A stretch of 64,000 bases of DNA from UBA10646 sp046296295 (GTDB taxonomy: Bacteria; Bacteroidota; Bacteroidia; Chitinophagales; Chitinophagaceae), in the NCBI GenBank assembly GCA_046296295.1, contig JBKBLG010000018.1:1-64000 (forward strand). The letters are read 5' to 3'. Positions 54,508 through 63,004 of this stretch are shown here, piece by piece (the first letter of the stretch is position 1; each line of letters opens with the position of its first letter). The translations under genes and the position numbers were made by a program. The notes under the pieces are model-generated. The model searched no databases. It saw only the letters and a program-made list of their open reading frames with translations, and was not told the origin of the DNA.

Positions 54508-55062
54508 ATGCGATTATCATATATTATTTTAGCCATAGCACTATTGCATACTGCTTGTACAAGAAGTAATGATGGTGTAACGCCTAATATGCCTAATCCA
54601 CCTAATATAGATTCAATAGTGGGTACCTACACGGGTTTGAATTTTTCACCTTTAATTTGGAGAATCTCAAATAATGGAAACTCGACAGGTGGTAGCGATT
54701 ACAGAGGGTCTGTTACAGTCTCAAAAATATCGGCAGATAGCATCAAGATTGTATTTAGTGCAAATAACGGTGCTACAAGTAGTTCTATAAATTTAAAATT
54801 TCTTAGTTTTTATGGGGATGGAAATAGTATTATGTATTTTATTAATAATGCAAGGTCCGGTACCCCAACTGATTTAACGCGAAGTGAGAATTTAAGTACG
54901 GCTTTTCTTGGCAGAGGCATTAGTCCTGTGGATTTAAGTCGAGTAAGATGGGGTGTTTCAATCAATCATAATTTTGTAAGATACGTTGACGGTCGTCTTG
55001 TATATCAAGAAAACTGGAATGCTTGGCCTATAGGAGAAAACTCTTTTCTCTTTTTTAAGTAA
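54508..55062 (+). CDS. Lipoprotein of unknown function, copy 2 of a tandem pair
   Basis: 184 residues, same signal and lipobox as copy 1 (HTAC) and the same blocks (GTYTGLNFSPL, SDYRGSVTVSKISADSIKIVF, DLSRVRWG). Differences concentrate in the linker and the last third, so the copies are diverging. DNA identity extends upstream through the hairpin, showing duplication of a hairpin-plus-gene unit. Confidence 0.75.
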   Translation: MRLSYIILAIALLHTACTRSNDGVTPNMPNPPNIDSIVGTYTGLNFSPLIWRISNNGNSTGGSDYRGSVTVSKISADSIKIVFSANNGATSSSINLKFLSFYGDGNSIMYFINNARSGTPTDLTRSENLSTAFLGRGISPVDLSRVRWGVSINHNFVRYVDGRLVYQENWNAWPIGENSFLFFK

Positions 55063-55155
55063 ATACTATCTGCCAAGAGTTTATTGTGACTTCTTATGTC
55101 TGAAACCAGTAGATAAATAATTGTTTTTTTAATTGAATTTTGGTTGTAAAGTCTG

Positions 55156-55189
55156 TATTGAGATAAAGCTTTTTGACTTTATCTCAATA
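55156..55189 (+). terminator. Hairpin after the lipoprotein pair
   Basis: TATTGAGATAAAG (55156-55168) pairs with CTTTATCTCAATA (55177-55189) over an 8-base loop; 13-bp perfect stem. Confidence 0.65.
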
Positions 55190-55279
55190 TCGACCAGAGA
55201 AATCGCACAGTTTAAACATCTGTGAAGCTTGTTTTGCAGTAGATATCATCATATTCAATCCATCATTTACCGTAAGGTA

Positions 55280-56413
55280 TTACCCTTCAATGTAATGCGG
55301 CACAAAGCGGCTTTCATTATTGGTAATGAGCTGATTGGCTTCTCTGATGCCGATACCCGCAGGTGCTTGTCCGATCACCCAACTACCAATTACCGGATAG
55401 TTGCCATTAAATTCGGGTAGGGTGCACAAAGCCTGATAAACAAAGCCCTCCTTGCCATATATGCCCGTCGTTGCAGCGAGTGTTTGTGTGCCATCTACGA
55501 TATTGATGTTGGCTCCTTCTCTTGATAGCATTGGTTTTTTAACATACTGCGTTAGGTTGTTGGGTGTGAAATATGCCGGCAATAACAAGGGATGTTCTGG
55601 ATACAGTTCCCACAATATTGGTAAGATGCCTTTATTGCTTAACAGCATTTTCCATGCAGGCTCTATCCAAAATGTTCTTTGTGCGTCGAGTGTAATATTC
55701 TTACCAAACTCGTCGGCCAAAAGCCACTCCCATGGATACAATTTGAATATTTTTTTAATGGTATTGCCATCTTCATCTACAAAACGACTTTGTGTTGCAT
55801 CCCAACCGATATCGTCAATAAAAATGAGTGACGTATTCAAGCCTGCTTGTATTGCACAATCGCGTAGATATTCGGTATTGGTTAAATCTTCTAAAGTTTC
55901 TTTTAAGCAAGCGAAGTAAAGCGTATCGTTATGTAGGTAGTTTTTAAGGTACTTCCAATAATCTATTAACTGCTCGTGTATGCTGTTGAATTGGTCTTTA
56001 TTCGCATCAATATCTTTCAGCCAAAACCATTGTACAATGCCTGCTTCAAACAAGCTGGTAGGTGTATCGGCATTGAATTCTAAAAGTTTGATTTCATTGT
56101 TTTTATAGCACAAATCGAAGCGTCCGTAAATAGACGGATGATCTTCTTGCCAACTTTTTTCTATGAGGTGTATTGCTGTTGTTGGTATACTTAATTGTGT
56201 ATAGCGTTCTTCATCAATAATGTGTTGTACTGCGCTAAGGCACATATCCCAAAGTGTTGATGTAGCTTTTTCAAATGCTACTATTTCGTTCATAGAAAAG
56301 CTGTAGGCTGTTGATTCATCCCAATAGGTAATGGGATGTGTGTGAAAGCCAAAGCCTAATTTTTCTACGGCATGTTGCCATTGATGTCGCGGTGTAATAA
56401 TATGTCGTTGCAT
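55280..56413 (-). CDS. Glutathionylspermidine synthase family ATP-grasp protein (YgiC-like)
   Basis: 377 residues. Family blocks: YWDESTAYSFSMNEI, HPSIYGRFDLCYKNNEIKLLEFNADTPTSLFEAGIVQW, KPMLSREGANINIV and the C-terminal GSWVIGQAPAGIGIREANQLITNNESRFVPHYIEG. ATP-grasp ligases of this family form amide bonds; true glutathionylspermidine synthesis is unlikely here because the amidase domain is absent. It is the last gene of a three-gene run with two small lipoproteins, like E. coli ygiB-ygiC. An inverted pair of the dispersed word separates it from the previous gene. Confidence 0.9.
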   Translation of the reverse strand: MQRHIITPRHQWQHAVEKLGFGFHTHPITYWDESTAYSFSMNEIVAFEKATSTLWDMCLSAVQHIIDEERYTQLSIPTTAIHLIEKSWQEDHPSIYGRFDLCYKNNEIKLLEFNADTPTSLFEAGIVQWFWLKDIDANKDQFNSIHEQLIDYWKYLKNYLHNDTLYFACLKETLEDLTNTEYLRDCAIQAGLNTSLIFIDDIGWDATQSRFVDEDGNTIKKIFKLYPWEWLLADEFGKNITLDAQRTFWIEPAWKMLLSNKGILPILWELYPEHPLLLPAYFTPNNLTQYVKKPMLSREGANINIVDGTQTLAATTGIYGKEGFVYQALCTLPEFNGNYPVIGSWVIGQAPAGIGIREANQLITNNESRFVPHYIEG

Positions 56414-56444
56414 GCAATAATATTAAAATAATAATGATAGTGTT

Positions 56445-56485
56445 AGCATTTGCCGTAAGGCAGTTATTACCTTACGGTAAATGCT
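56445..56485. repeat. Inverted pair of the dispersed word inside the YgiBC-like operon
   Basis: Copies at 56447-56460 and 56470-56483 face each other; the stem is 16 bp (56445-56460 with 56470-56485) with one G-U pair and a 9-base loop. It begins at the stop codon of the YgiB-like gene and may lower expression of the downstream ligase. Confidence 0.8.
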
Positions 56486-56829
56486 TAGCTACTAGCACTG
56501 TAAGCACTACGGCCAAAGCCGCCACGTACAATGCCGAATTTATTGTTGTTATAACCAATGTTGCTTTTTTCGCTGATGGCGTTTGAATAATAACCGGCTT
56601 TACGGTAGCTATTTTGAAAACTGTTATACTGGCCATAAGGTCTGAAAGCATAGAACCAGGGGCCTATACCACCACCGTGGTAATGGGTACGGGTATATGG
56701 TGCTGTACTATCGGCACGAACATAGGTTTTGTTACCGCTTTCCCACTCGTTGTTTTTGTATTTGGGTTGGTTACAACTTGCTAATGCTGCGGTAATTAAC
56801 ACTAATTCTATATGCTTAGATTTTTTCAT
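56485..56829 (-). CDS. YgiB-like small lipoprotein
   Basis: 114 residues. Signal MKKSKHIELVLITAALASC with lipobox Cys19; the mature part is Tyr/Asn/Gly-rich (HYHGGGIGPWFYAFRPYGQYNSF) and ends in RGGFGRSAYSASS. The RGGFGxS ending and the position before a YgiC-like ligase match the E. coli YgiB pattern (from memory). The C-terminal RGGFG tail may be what the ATP-grasp enzyme modifies; this is inference. Confidence 0.7.
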   Translation of the reverse strand: MKKSKHIELVLITAALASCNQPKYKNNEWESGNKTYVRADSTAPYTRTHYHGGGIGPWFYAFRPYGQYNSFQNSYRKAGYYSNAISEKSNIGYNNNKFGIVRGGFGRSAYSASS

Positions 56830-56843
56830 GTATTGTTACTTGG

Positions 56844-57167
56844 TTACTTAATGGTAATAAAAATTTCATAATCTTTTTTTACCAGAATTTGTTTGGTATC
56901 GCCTTCGTTGTTTTCGGCTTCTGTAAGTGTATCGCCGAGTGCCGGTAAGGTATCTCTATGTTCAAATACCCTTGCAACGGCTCCGTTGTGCCAAACGGTA
57001 TGTTTGGTAATGAGTAGGTCGTGCAGGCTATCAATATGTTCAACACTCATGCTGCTTTCAACAGCTCCTTTACGGTTAACATCATCTGTGATATCTTCAT
57101 TTTTATCGTTGCAGCTAAATAGCACTAGCATTATAGCTGCAAGGGCGGTAGTTGTAATACGTGACAT
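56844..57167 (-). CDS. Small lipoprotein, first gene of the YgiBC-like run
   Basis: 107 residues from ATG 57167 (MSRITTTALAAIMLVLFSC), lipobox Cys19. The mature part is acidic with heptad-like HIDSLHDLLITKHTVWH and ends DYEIFITIK. 14 bases before the YgiB-like gene. No family recognised; an in-frame ATG at 57188 would add 7 residues. Confidence 0.6.
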   Translation of the reverse strand: MSRITTTALAAIMLVLFSCNDKNEDITDDVNRKGAVESSMSVEHIDSLHDLLITKHTVWHNGAVARVFEHRDTLPALGDTLTEAENNEGDTKQILVKKDYEIFITIK

Positions 57168-57188
57168 GTGTATGAGTTGATATATCAA

Positions 57189-57671
57189 ATTAAATACTTT
57201 TTAGGATGGTTTTAGGCTTGCTAGTGTTGTGTTTTTTATACAGCAAAGGCGTGAACCATAATGAATACCTTACGGTAAATAGAATATTAAGTCTTGTGTT
57301 ATTGGATAAGCAGCAAAGCAAGTATTACCGGCAAAACATGTATGCCAACATGCAGCCAACAACAAGAAGAAATATTAATATGAGATGAATAGATTATGCT
57401 TCTGGTGGTTTCACTCTTTGGCGAAAATTGAATAATAACGAAGCAATATAAGCAGTCATAATAATGCGCCGCAGCGCTGATTAGTTTGAAGTGTTAAAGA
57501 TATACCTACGGCTATTCATGCACCTAGTGCAATCGGTATGATTGGTAAGTACATCTATACTATTGGTAATGTATGTGTGATGAGTGGCGAAATGATGGGA
57601 TAAAAGGGTGAATGTTGGGATGTTTTTTCAAGTAGTGTAATTATGGTGTAGGTAAATAGTAGTAAGCAAGC
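57189..57671. other. Non-coding stretch
   Basis: About 480 bases with no convincing gene. It holds one copy of the dispersed word (57268-57280). A 60-codon open frame at 57206-57388 lacks a signal, motif or conserved look and was not called. No tRNA-like cloverleaf seen. Confidence 0.6.
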
Positions 57672-57701
57672 AAAAGCCCCGCTTGATTAAACGGGGCTTT
57701 T
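57672..57701 (-). terminator. Terminator of fumC
   Basis: AAAAGCCCCG (57672-57681), 10-base loop, CGGGGCTTTT (57692-57701). It functions for the minus strand (fumC ends at 57732). Confidence 0.88.
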
Positions 57702-57731
57702 AAAATGCAATCATTTACACGTAAGTGTAGC

Positions 57732-59132
57732 TTACTTAATATCGCCAACCATATTACCCGGAACTACCCATTGGTCAAATTCTTCAGCGGTAAGATAGCC
57801 AAGAGCAACAGCAGTTTCTTTTAATGTGCTGCCGTTTTTATGAGCTGTTTGTGCAATTTCGGCTGCTTTGTAGTAGCCAATTTTAGTGTTTAAAGCGGTT
57901 ACCAACATTAAACTGTTATCAACGTGTTTTTTGATGTTATCGTGTAGCGGTTCAATACCTTCTGCACATTTATCGTTGAAGCTAACACAGCCATCGCCAA
58001 TTAAGCGGGCACTGTGCAAGAAGTTATAAATCATTACCGGCTTGAACACGTTTAGCTCAAAGTGGCCATTGGCACCACCAATGTTAATAGCAACGTCGTT
58101 ACCCAATACCTGTGCTGCAATCATAGTAAGTGCCTCACATTGGGTTGGGTTAACCTTACCGGGCATGATAGAGCTTCCTGGCTCGTTATCGGGGATGAAA
58201 ATTTCGCCAATACCTGAGCGTGGGCCAGATGATAACATGCGGATATCGTTAGCAATTTTCATTAGGCTTACGGCTACTGTTTTCAATGCCCCATGTGCTT
58301 CTACAATGGCATCGTGGGCTGCCAATGCTTCGAATTTGTTTTCTGCTGTTACAAAAGGTAGGCCCGTAAGTGCAGCAATATGTTTGGCAACTAACACATC
58401 GTAGCCATTTGGTGTATTAATGCCAGTACCCACAGCGGTGCCGCCCAAAGCTAATTCGCTGAGGTGTGCTAAGCTATTTTTGATGGCTTTTAAACCATGA
58501 TTTAATTGGCTCACATAACCACTAAATTCTTGACCCAAGGTAAGTGGAGTTGCATCCATAAAATGGGTGCGCCCAATTTTAACTACGTTCATAAAAGCTT
58601 TGCTTTTTGCCGCAAGGGTATCACGTAGTTTTTCAATCCCCGGTATTGTTACCTCTACCAACATTTTATATGCTGCAATGTGCATGGCTGTTGGAAACGT
58701 ATCGTTAGAGCTTTGGCTCTTGTTCACATCGTCGTTTGGATGTAAGAATTTTTGTTCATCGAGTAATGAACCACCGTTAATTACGTGTGCACGGTAGGCA
58801 ATTACCTCGTTCACGTTCATGTTGCTTTGTGTGCCGCTACCAGTTTGCCATACTACCAATGGAAATTGATCGGCTAACTTACCTTCTAAAATTTCTTGGC
58901 ACACGGTAGCAATAGCATCTTTCTTTTCAGTGGGTAAAACGCCCAATTCGTTATTGGCAAGTGCCGCAGCATGCTTTAAGTATGCAAATGCCTGAATGAT
59001 TTCTTTCGGCATTTTGTTGATGTCTTGCGCAATTTTGAAATTCTCGATGCTGCGTTGCGTTTGAGCGCCCCAATACACGTGAGCAGGTACTTGTACCTTA
59101 CCCATCGTATCTTTTTCTATACGGTATTCCAT
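57732..59132 (-). CDS. fumC: Class II fumarate hydratase
   Basis: 466 residues from ATG 59132 (MEYRIEKDTMGKVQVP), the normal length; the longer in-frame start at 59216 is not family-like. Signature GSSIMPGKVNPTQCE, plus SGTQSNMNVNEV, HPNDDVNKSQSSND and GRTHFMDATPLTLGQEFSGY. It converts fumarate to malate in the citric acid cycle. Dispersed-word variant at 58606 (TLAAKS). Confidence 0.95.
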   Translation of the reverse strand: MEYRIEKDTMGKVQVPAHVYWGAQTQRSIENFKIAQDINKMPKEIIQAFAYLKHAAALANNELGVLPTEKKDAIATVCQEILEGKLADQFPLVVWQTGSGTQSNMNVNEVIAYRAHVINGGSLLDEQKFLHPNDDVNKSQSSNDTFPTAMHIAAYKMLVEVTIPGIEKLRDTLAAKSKAFMNVVKIGRTHFMDATPLTLGQEFSGYVSQLNHGLKAIKNSLAHLSELALGGTAVGTGINTPNGYDVLVAKHIAALTGLPFVTAENKFEALAAHDAIVEAHGALKTVAVSLMKIANDIRMLSSGPRSGIGEIFIPDNEPGSSIMPGKVNPTQCEALTMIAAQVLGNDVAINIGGANGHFELNVFKPVMIYNFLHSARLIGDGCVSFNDKCAEGIEPLHDNIKKHVDNSLMLVTALNTKIGYYKAAEIAQTAHKNGSTLKETAVALGYLTAEEFDQWVVPGNMVGDIK

Positions 59133-59248
59133 GGCAATAATTTTGTGCGGCAAAGGTGGGCGAAAACTGTTGAGTAACCAATGGAATTTATCAGTAATTG
59201 CCCTGCTTTGTATCAATATTAACGGAAGTGTGCTTCGTTGTAGCGTTG

Positions 59249-60163
59249 TTACACTTCTTGTAGTATAGCGCCGGCTTCGTGTACGTGTAGTTGGTAATAT
59301 CCGCCCACTTTTACAGGATAGTTAGGCTCGCCGTGGCTGATAGGCATATCGAATGCCACTGGTATGTTCAACGCATGCAGGTGCTCGCTAATAATAGCGT
59401 TTATACTTTTACCGTAAGGTATCGTAGTATCTTTCATATCGGTAAATCCGCCGACGATAATGCCTTTCACTTGCTGCCACAAACCAGCTCGCTTTAATTG
59501 GTGCAACATACGATCGATATTGTACAAATACTCGCCTACATCTTCTAGGAAAAGTAGGTAGTTGTTACCTTGCGGTAAACTATTTGTACCCATTATATGT
59601 GCCATTAAAGTGAGGTTGCCACCAATAAGCGTTCCGGCTGCTTTGCCTTGTACATTATGTTGATTGAAAGCTTGCGTAATAGCCTGCTTGCCTCCCGTAA
59701 GTAATGTGTGTATTGCTTGAATATGCAATGGTTGAGGTTGCTCCTTTGTAAATGCTGCCGCCATTGAACAGTGCATACTTGCTACTTGATAATTAGCTAG
59801 TACATGGTTGAGCAGTAGGGTAATATCGCTAAATCCTAATAACCATTTTGGATGCTGCTTGAATACCTCAAAATCTAGTGCATCAATTATTTGACTAACA
59901 CCGTAACCGCCTCTGCCACACAAAATGGCTTGAATGGTGGTATCGTTTAAGAAGTTTTGAATTTCTGTTTTTCTTTCTTCGATAGTGCCTGCGAAATAAT
60001 AATGTTGATTGCCAACAGTTTTGCCAACGATTACACGAAAGCCCCAAAGTTGCAAAGTTGCTACACAAGCTTCTACTTTATGATATGGTAAGAAACCAGC
60101 GGGGCAAGTAATGGCAATAGTATCGCCGGGTTGTAAGTAAGGTGGAGTTACGGTTGTTGTCAT
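59249..60163 (-). CDS. LD-carboxypeptidase (peptidase S66), copy 2
   Basis: 304 residues. Catalytic Ser in GFSDITLLLNH, Glu in FLEDVGEYLYNIDRML, His in PISHGEPNYPV, and the GRGGYGVSQIIDAL block before them. S66 enzymes cut the L,D bond of the tetrapeptide in peptidoglycan recycling (LdcA). No signal peptide, so cytoplasmic. Its start codon abuts the stop codon of the upstream paralogue. Dispersed-word copies at 59407 and 59568. Confidence 0.9.
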   Translation of the reverse strand: MTTTVTPPYLQPGDTIAITCPAGFLPYHKVEACVATLQLWGFRVIVGKTVGNQHYYFAGTIEERKTEIQNFLNDTTIQAILCGRGGYGVSQIIDALDFEVFKQHPKWLLGFSDITLLLNHVLANYQVASMHCSMAAAFTKEQPQPLHIQAIHTLLTGGKQAITQAFNQHNVQGKAAGTLIGGNLTLMAHIMGTNSLPQGNNYLLFLEDVGEYLYNIDRMLHQLKRAGLWQQVKGIIVGGFTDMKDTTIPYGKSINAIISEHLHALNIPVAFDMPISHGEPNYPVKVGGYYQLHVHEAGAILQEV

Positions 60164-61192
60164 TTACGCAAGTGCTTCTAAACTGCAATATTCGGTATTC
60201 ACGTTTAATTGATGTGTAACACCTAGTTTGATGGCAAAGTTATTTCGTTGATGCCCAATTGGCATTTGAAATGCAACAGGGTAGTTATATGCTTGTACTT
60301 TTTCGAGTACAATTTGTGGAAGCGTTAAGCCAAACTCATCGTTTGGGTCAGAGGCAGCTTTTTCTCTGAATCCGCCGATAATAAGTCCTTTTAATGAAGC
60401 TAGTACGCCGCTATGATAGAGGTTCCAAAACATACGGTCTATATTGTAACGTGGTTCTTCAACATCTTCAAGAACAAGTATTTTTCCTGCTGTTTGAAGT
60501 GCATAGGGTGTTCCTGCAAGGTTTTCGATGCAACGCAAGTTGCCACCGATAATTGGAGCTGATACAGTACCTAATTGATTGTTGGTATCTGTTGGTAGGT
60601 TGTAGCGAAGCGGCTTGCCGGTGATAGCTTGTTCAATGCTGTTAATAGTAGCTTGTTGTTCGGGTGTTGCTGTAGCCCAATCGTCGGGGAAACTATTGCA
60701 CATTTTACTGTGAATACTAGCTATGTGTAAGTGCGTGTTAAGGTAACTATGAGCTACTGTTGCATCGCTAAATCCAATGATCCATTTGGGTTGTTGCAGT
60801 AGCAATTTCCAATCAATGCGATGCATTAACCTAGTCCATCCATAACCGCCGCGAGCACATAAAATTGCTTTGATGCTGCTATCGAGTAACATAGTTTGTA
60901 CATCGGCTGCACGGGCTTCGTCGGTGTCGGCAAAAGTGCCCCAACGTTGGCCAATGGTGTTACCTAGCACAACCTTAAAGCCCCATGCTTGAATGCGTTC
61001 CATAGCAGCCTTAACGGTAGCTTCGGTAACATAGCCTGAGGGTGCTACAATGCCAATAGTATCACCCGCTTTTAAAAATGGTGGTTGAATAATTTTTTTG
61101 GATTTTTTCCTTGCGGTAAATGCTTGATTGGAGTATAATAGAGCACTGCCAAGTGCTGCTGCCGATTGCAGTAAAAAGGTTTTTCGTTGCAT
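60164..61192 (-). CDS. Exported LD-carboxypeptidase (peptidase S66), copy 1
   Basis: 342 residues. Same triad as its neighbour: GFSDATVAHS, LEDVEEPRYNIDRMF and PIGHQRNNFAI, with ARGGYGWTRLM. It carries an N-terminal basic-hydrophobic signal (MQRKTFLLQSAAALGSALLYSNQAFTA), so it should act in the periplasm, unlike its neighbour. Tandem S66 genes with different locations suggest intake and periplasmic trimming of muropeptides. A dispersed-word copy is at the signal's end (61109, AFTARKK). Confidence 0.88.
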   Translation of the reverse strand: MQRKTFLLQSAAALGSALLYSNQAFTARKKSKKIIQPPFLKAGDTIGIVAPSGYVTEATVKAAMERIQAWGFKVVLGNTIGQRWGTFADTDEARAADVQTMLLDSSIKAILCARGGYGWTRLMHRIDWKLLLQQPKWIIGFSDATVAHSYLNTHLHIASIHSKMCNSFPDDWATATPEQQATINSIEQAITGKPLRYNLPTDTNNQLGTVSAPIIGGNLRCIENLAGTPYALQTAGKILVLEDVEEPRYNIDRMFWNLYHSGVLASLKGLIIGGFREKAASDPNDEFGLTLPQIVLEKVQAYNYPVAFQMPIGHQRNNFAIKLGVTHQLNVNTEYCSLEALA

Positions 61193-61250
61193 GAGGTTAT
61201 TACGATAGTAGGGTAAATTTATGCTTCATCATTTACCGTAAGGTAGTGTA

Positions 61251-61278
61251 CAAAAAAAAACCAACCTTCAGGTTGGTT
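61251..61278 (-). terminator. Terminator of the ABC exporter operon
   Basis: AACCAACC (61259-61266), loop TTCA, GGTTGGTT (61271-61278); minus-strand reading ends in a long T-run. A dispersed-word copy sits at 61229-61242 just beyond. Confidence 0.88.
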
Positions 61279-61289
61279 ATGTAGCTTGT

Positions 61290-62081
61290 TTATAAATCTT
61301 GTTTGCTAAATCGCCAGTAGCTGATGGTGTAATAAAGTATAATGTAAATACTGCACGCAATGGCTACTTGCCATAACTCTGGCCTTACAATGGGTAATGT
61401 TTTTTGTGCTTCTTTAAACATAGGAAAGGTAATAAGGCTATCAGCACTATCAATAGGGAAAAAGTTACCTATCGGTGCTTTAAAGCGGTTGATAATGCCA
61501 CCAATCATATCTTCTAAGATTGCAATATATATAAAATACACGCCTACGGCTAATGCTGCTCTTTTAAAGAGTACGCTGAGTAATAGTGCCAACCCAAAAT
61601 AGTTTAAGCATTGTACGAAATACAAGCCGATATAATGTGCTTTCTCAAAGGAGAAAGTCGTTTCGTTATGTGCTATGCCGAAAGCCGCCGCATTGATTGT
61701 TACCAGCAGTGTACTGATTAGGGCAAGCAACAATACAAGTATGATTTTGATTGAAATGTATTGTTGGCGGCTATATCCATCAATGATGTTTTGACGATGT
61801 GTTTTGTAACTGAACTCATTGGTGTAGTTGATAATAATGAGTAAGCCCGGTAAGAACAACGTGAAGCTACTCATGTAAGTTACTGTTTGCCATACATCGG
61901 GGAATGCGAAAGGATGTGCTCCGGCAATAATTTTGGCAGCTGGGTTTTCGTAAGCTTTTTTGATGAATTCTAGTGTAATATAGTTGATGCCTGATATGCT
62001 GATTAAATATAAAGCCGCAAGAATCCAGAAGGTGCGATAGTTTTTGAGTTTAAGCCACTCTATGTAAAGTAAGTGTAACAT
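61290..62081 (-). CDS. ABC-2 type transporter permease
   Basis: 263 residues with about six membrane helices. A cytoplasmic N-terminus with WLKLKNYRTFWILAAL and the block YTNEFSYKTHRQNIIDGYSRQQYISIKI fit ABC-2 (bacitracin/gliding-type) permeases. It lies 11 bases after the ATPase gene, so the two form one transporter. Substrate unknown. Confidence 0.88.
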   Translation of the reverse strand: MLHLLYIEWLKLKNYRTFWILAALYLISISGINYITLEFIKKAYENPAAKIIAGAHPFAFPDVWQTVTYMSSFTLFLPGLLIIINYTNEFSYKTHRQNIIDGYSRQQYISIKIILVLLLALISTLLVTINAAAFGIAHNETTFSFEKAHYIGLYFVQCLNYFGLALLLSVLFKRAALAVGVYFIYIAILEDMIGGIINRFKAPIGNFFPIDSADSLITFPMFKEAQKTLPIVRPELWQVAIACSIYIILYYTISYWRFSKQDL

Positions 62082-62092
62082 ATTATTATTGA

Positions 62093-63004
62093 TTAATGAT
62101 TAACCGAAAGGCCACCCGTTAGTGCTAAAAATTTACTTTCTAAACTTTGCTTTTGTAGGTGTAAGCTACTGAGTACAATACCATTATTAAAGCAATGTAA
62201 GTTGATGCTTTTTAAAGAGTGTATTGCAGTATCGAAATGCACCTGTAAAGTGTTGTTCTTGATTTGTATTTTTTGAATACCTTCTAATGTTTTGATGACA
62301 GTTACTAATTGGTCTAAATCATCTGCTTGAAGTATAGCAATGCTATCGCCTGTGGCAAATACTTCATCAACAGTTCCTGTATTGAGAAGTTTTCCTTGTT
62401 GCAATACAGCCACATGGGTACATACTTTTTCAACTTCATCGAGTAGATGGCTAGCCATAATAATGGTTTTGCCCTCGTTGGCTAATTGAATAATAAGGTT
62501 ACGAATTTCTGCAATACCAACAGGGTCGAGCCCATTGGTTGGCTCGTCTAGTACTAGTACATCGGGGTTGCCAAGTAATGCACTTGCAATGGCTAAGCGT
62601 TGTTTCATGCCCAAACTATAAGTGCTGAATTTACTATGCCTACGTTGGTATAAATTTACTTTCTCTAGTACTGTTGTAATATCGGCTTTATATACACCTT
62701 TAATGTTGGCTGCTATTTCTAAATTACGTTCACCACTCAAATAATGATAAAAGTTAGGTGTTTCTAGCAGTGTACCAATTTGTTTGCGTACCTCGTTCGA
62801 TGGTTGTTTTCCTAAAAGTGTAAAGCTACCATTGGTGGGCTGCAGTACATTCATGATAATTCCCAAAAGCGTGGTTTTGCCGCTACCGTTAGGGCCTAAA
62901 ATGCCAAAAACACAGCCATGAGGTACATCGAAACTTACTTGTTGTAAGGCTTGTACCTTGCCATAGTTTTTAGATAGTTGATACAGTGATAATACAGTAC
63001 TCAT
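62093..63004 (-). CDS. ABC transporter ATP-binding protein
   Basis: 303 residues. Walker A GPNGSGKTTLLGII, signature YSLGMKQRLAIASAL, Walker B VLVLDEPTNGLDP and the H-loop MASHLLDEVE. A C-terminal extension (about 215-303) is typical of drug/peptide exporters of the CcmA/NodI type. Pairs with the permease 11 bases downstream. Confidence 0.93.
   Translation of the reverse strand: MSTVLSLYQLSKNYGKVQALQQVSFDVPHGCVFGILGPNGSGKTTLLGIIMNVLQPTNGSFTLLGKQPSNEVRKQIGTLLETPNFYHYLSGERNLEIAANIKGVYKADITTVLEKVNLYQRRHSKFSTYSLGMKQRLAIASALLGNPDVLVLDEPTNGLDPVGIAEIRNLIIQLANEGKTIIMASHLLDEVEKVCTHVAVLQQGKLLNTGTVDEVFATGDSIAILQADDLDQLVTVIKTLEGIQKIQIKNNTLQVHFDTAIHSLKSINLHCFNNGIVLSSLHLQKQSLESKFLALTGGLSVNH

Noticed and set aside
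55280..56413. Bifunctional glutathionylspermidine synthetase/amidase
   Set aside because: Only the ATP-grasp synthetase part is present; the CHAP amidase domain is missing.
57206..57388. 60-codon open frame upstream of the YgiBC-like run
   Set aside because: No domain, no clear signal peptide, contains a dispersed-word copy (LTVN) by chance, and sits in an otherwise gene-free stretch.
57189..57671. tRNA or small RNA gene in the gene-free stretch
   Set aside because: No cloverleaf arms, conserved T-loop or promoter-terminator pair was seen apart from the fumC terminator.
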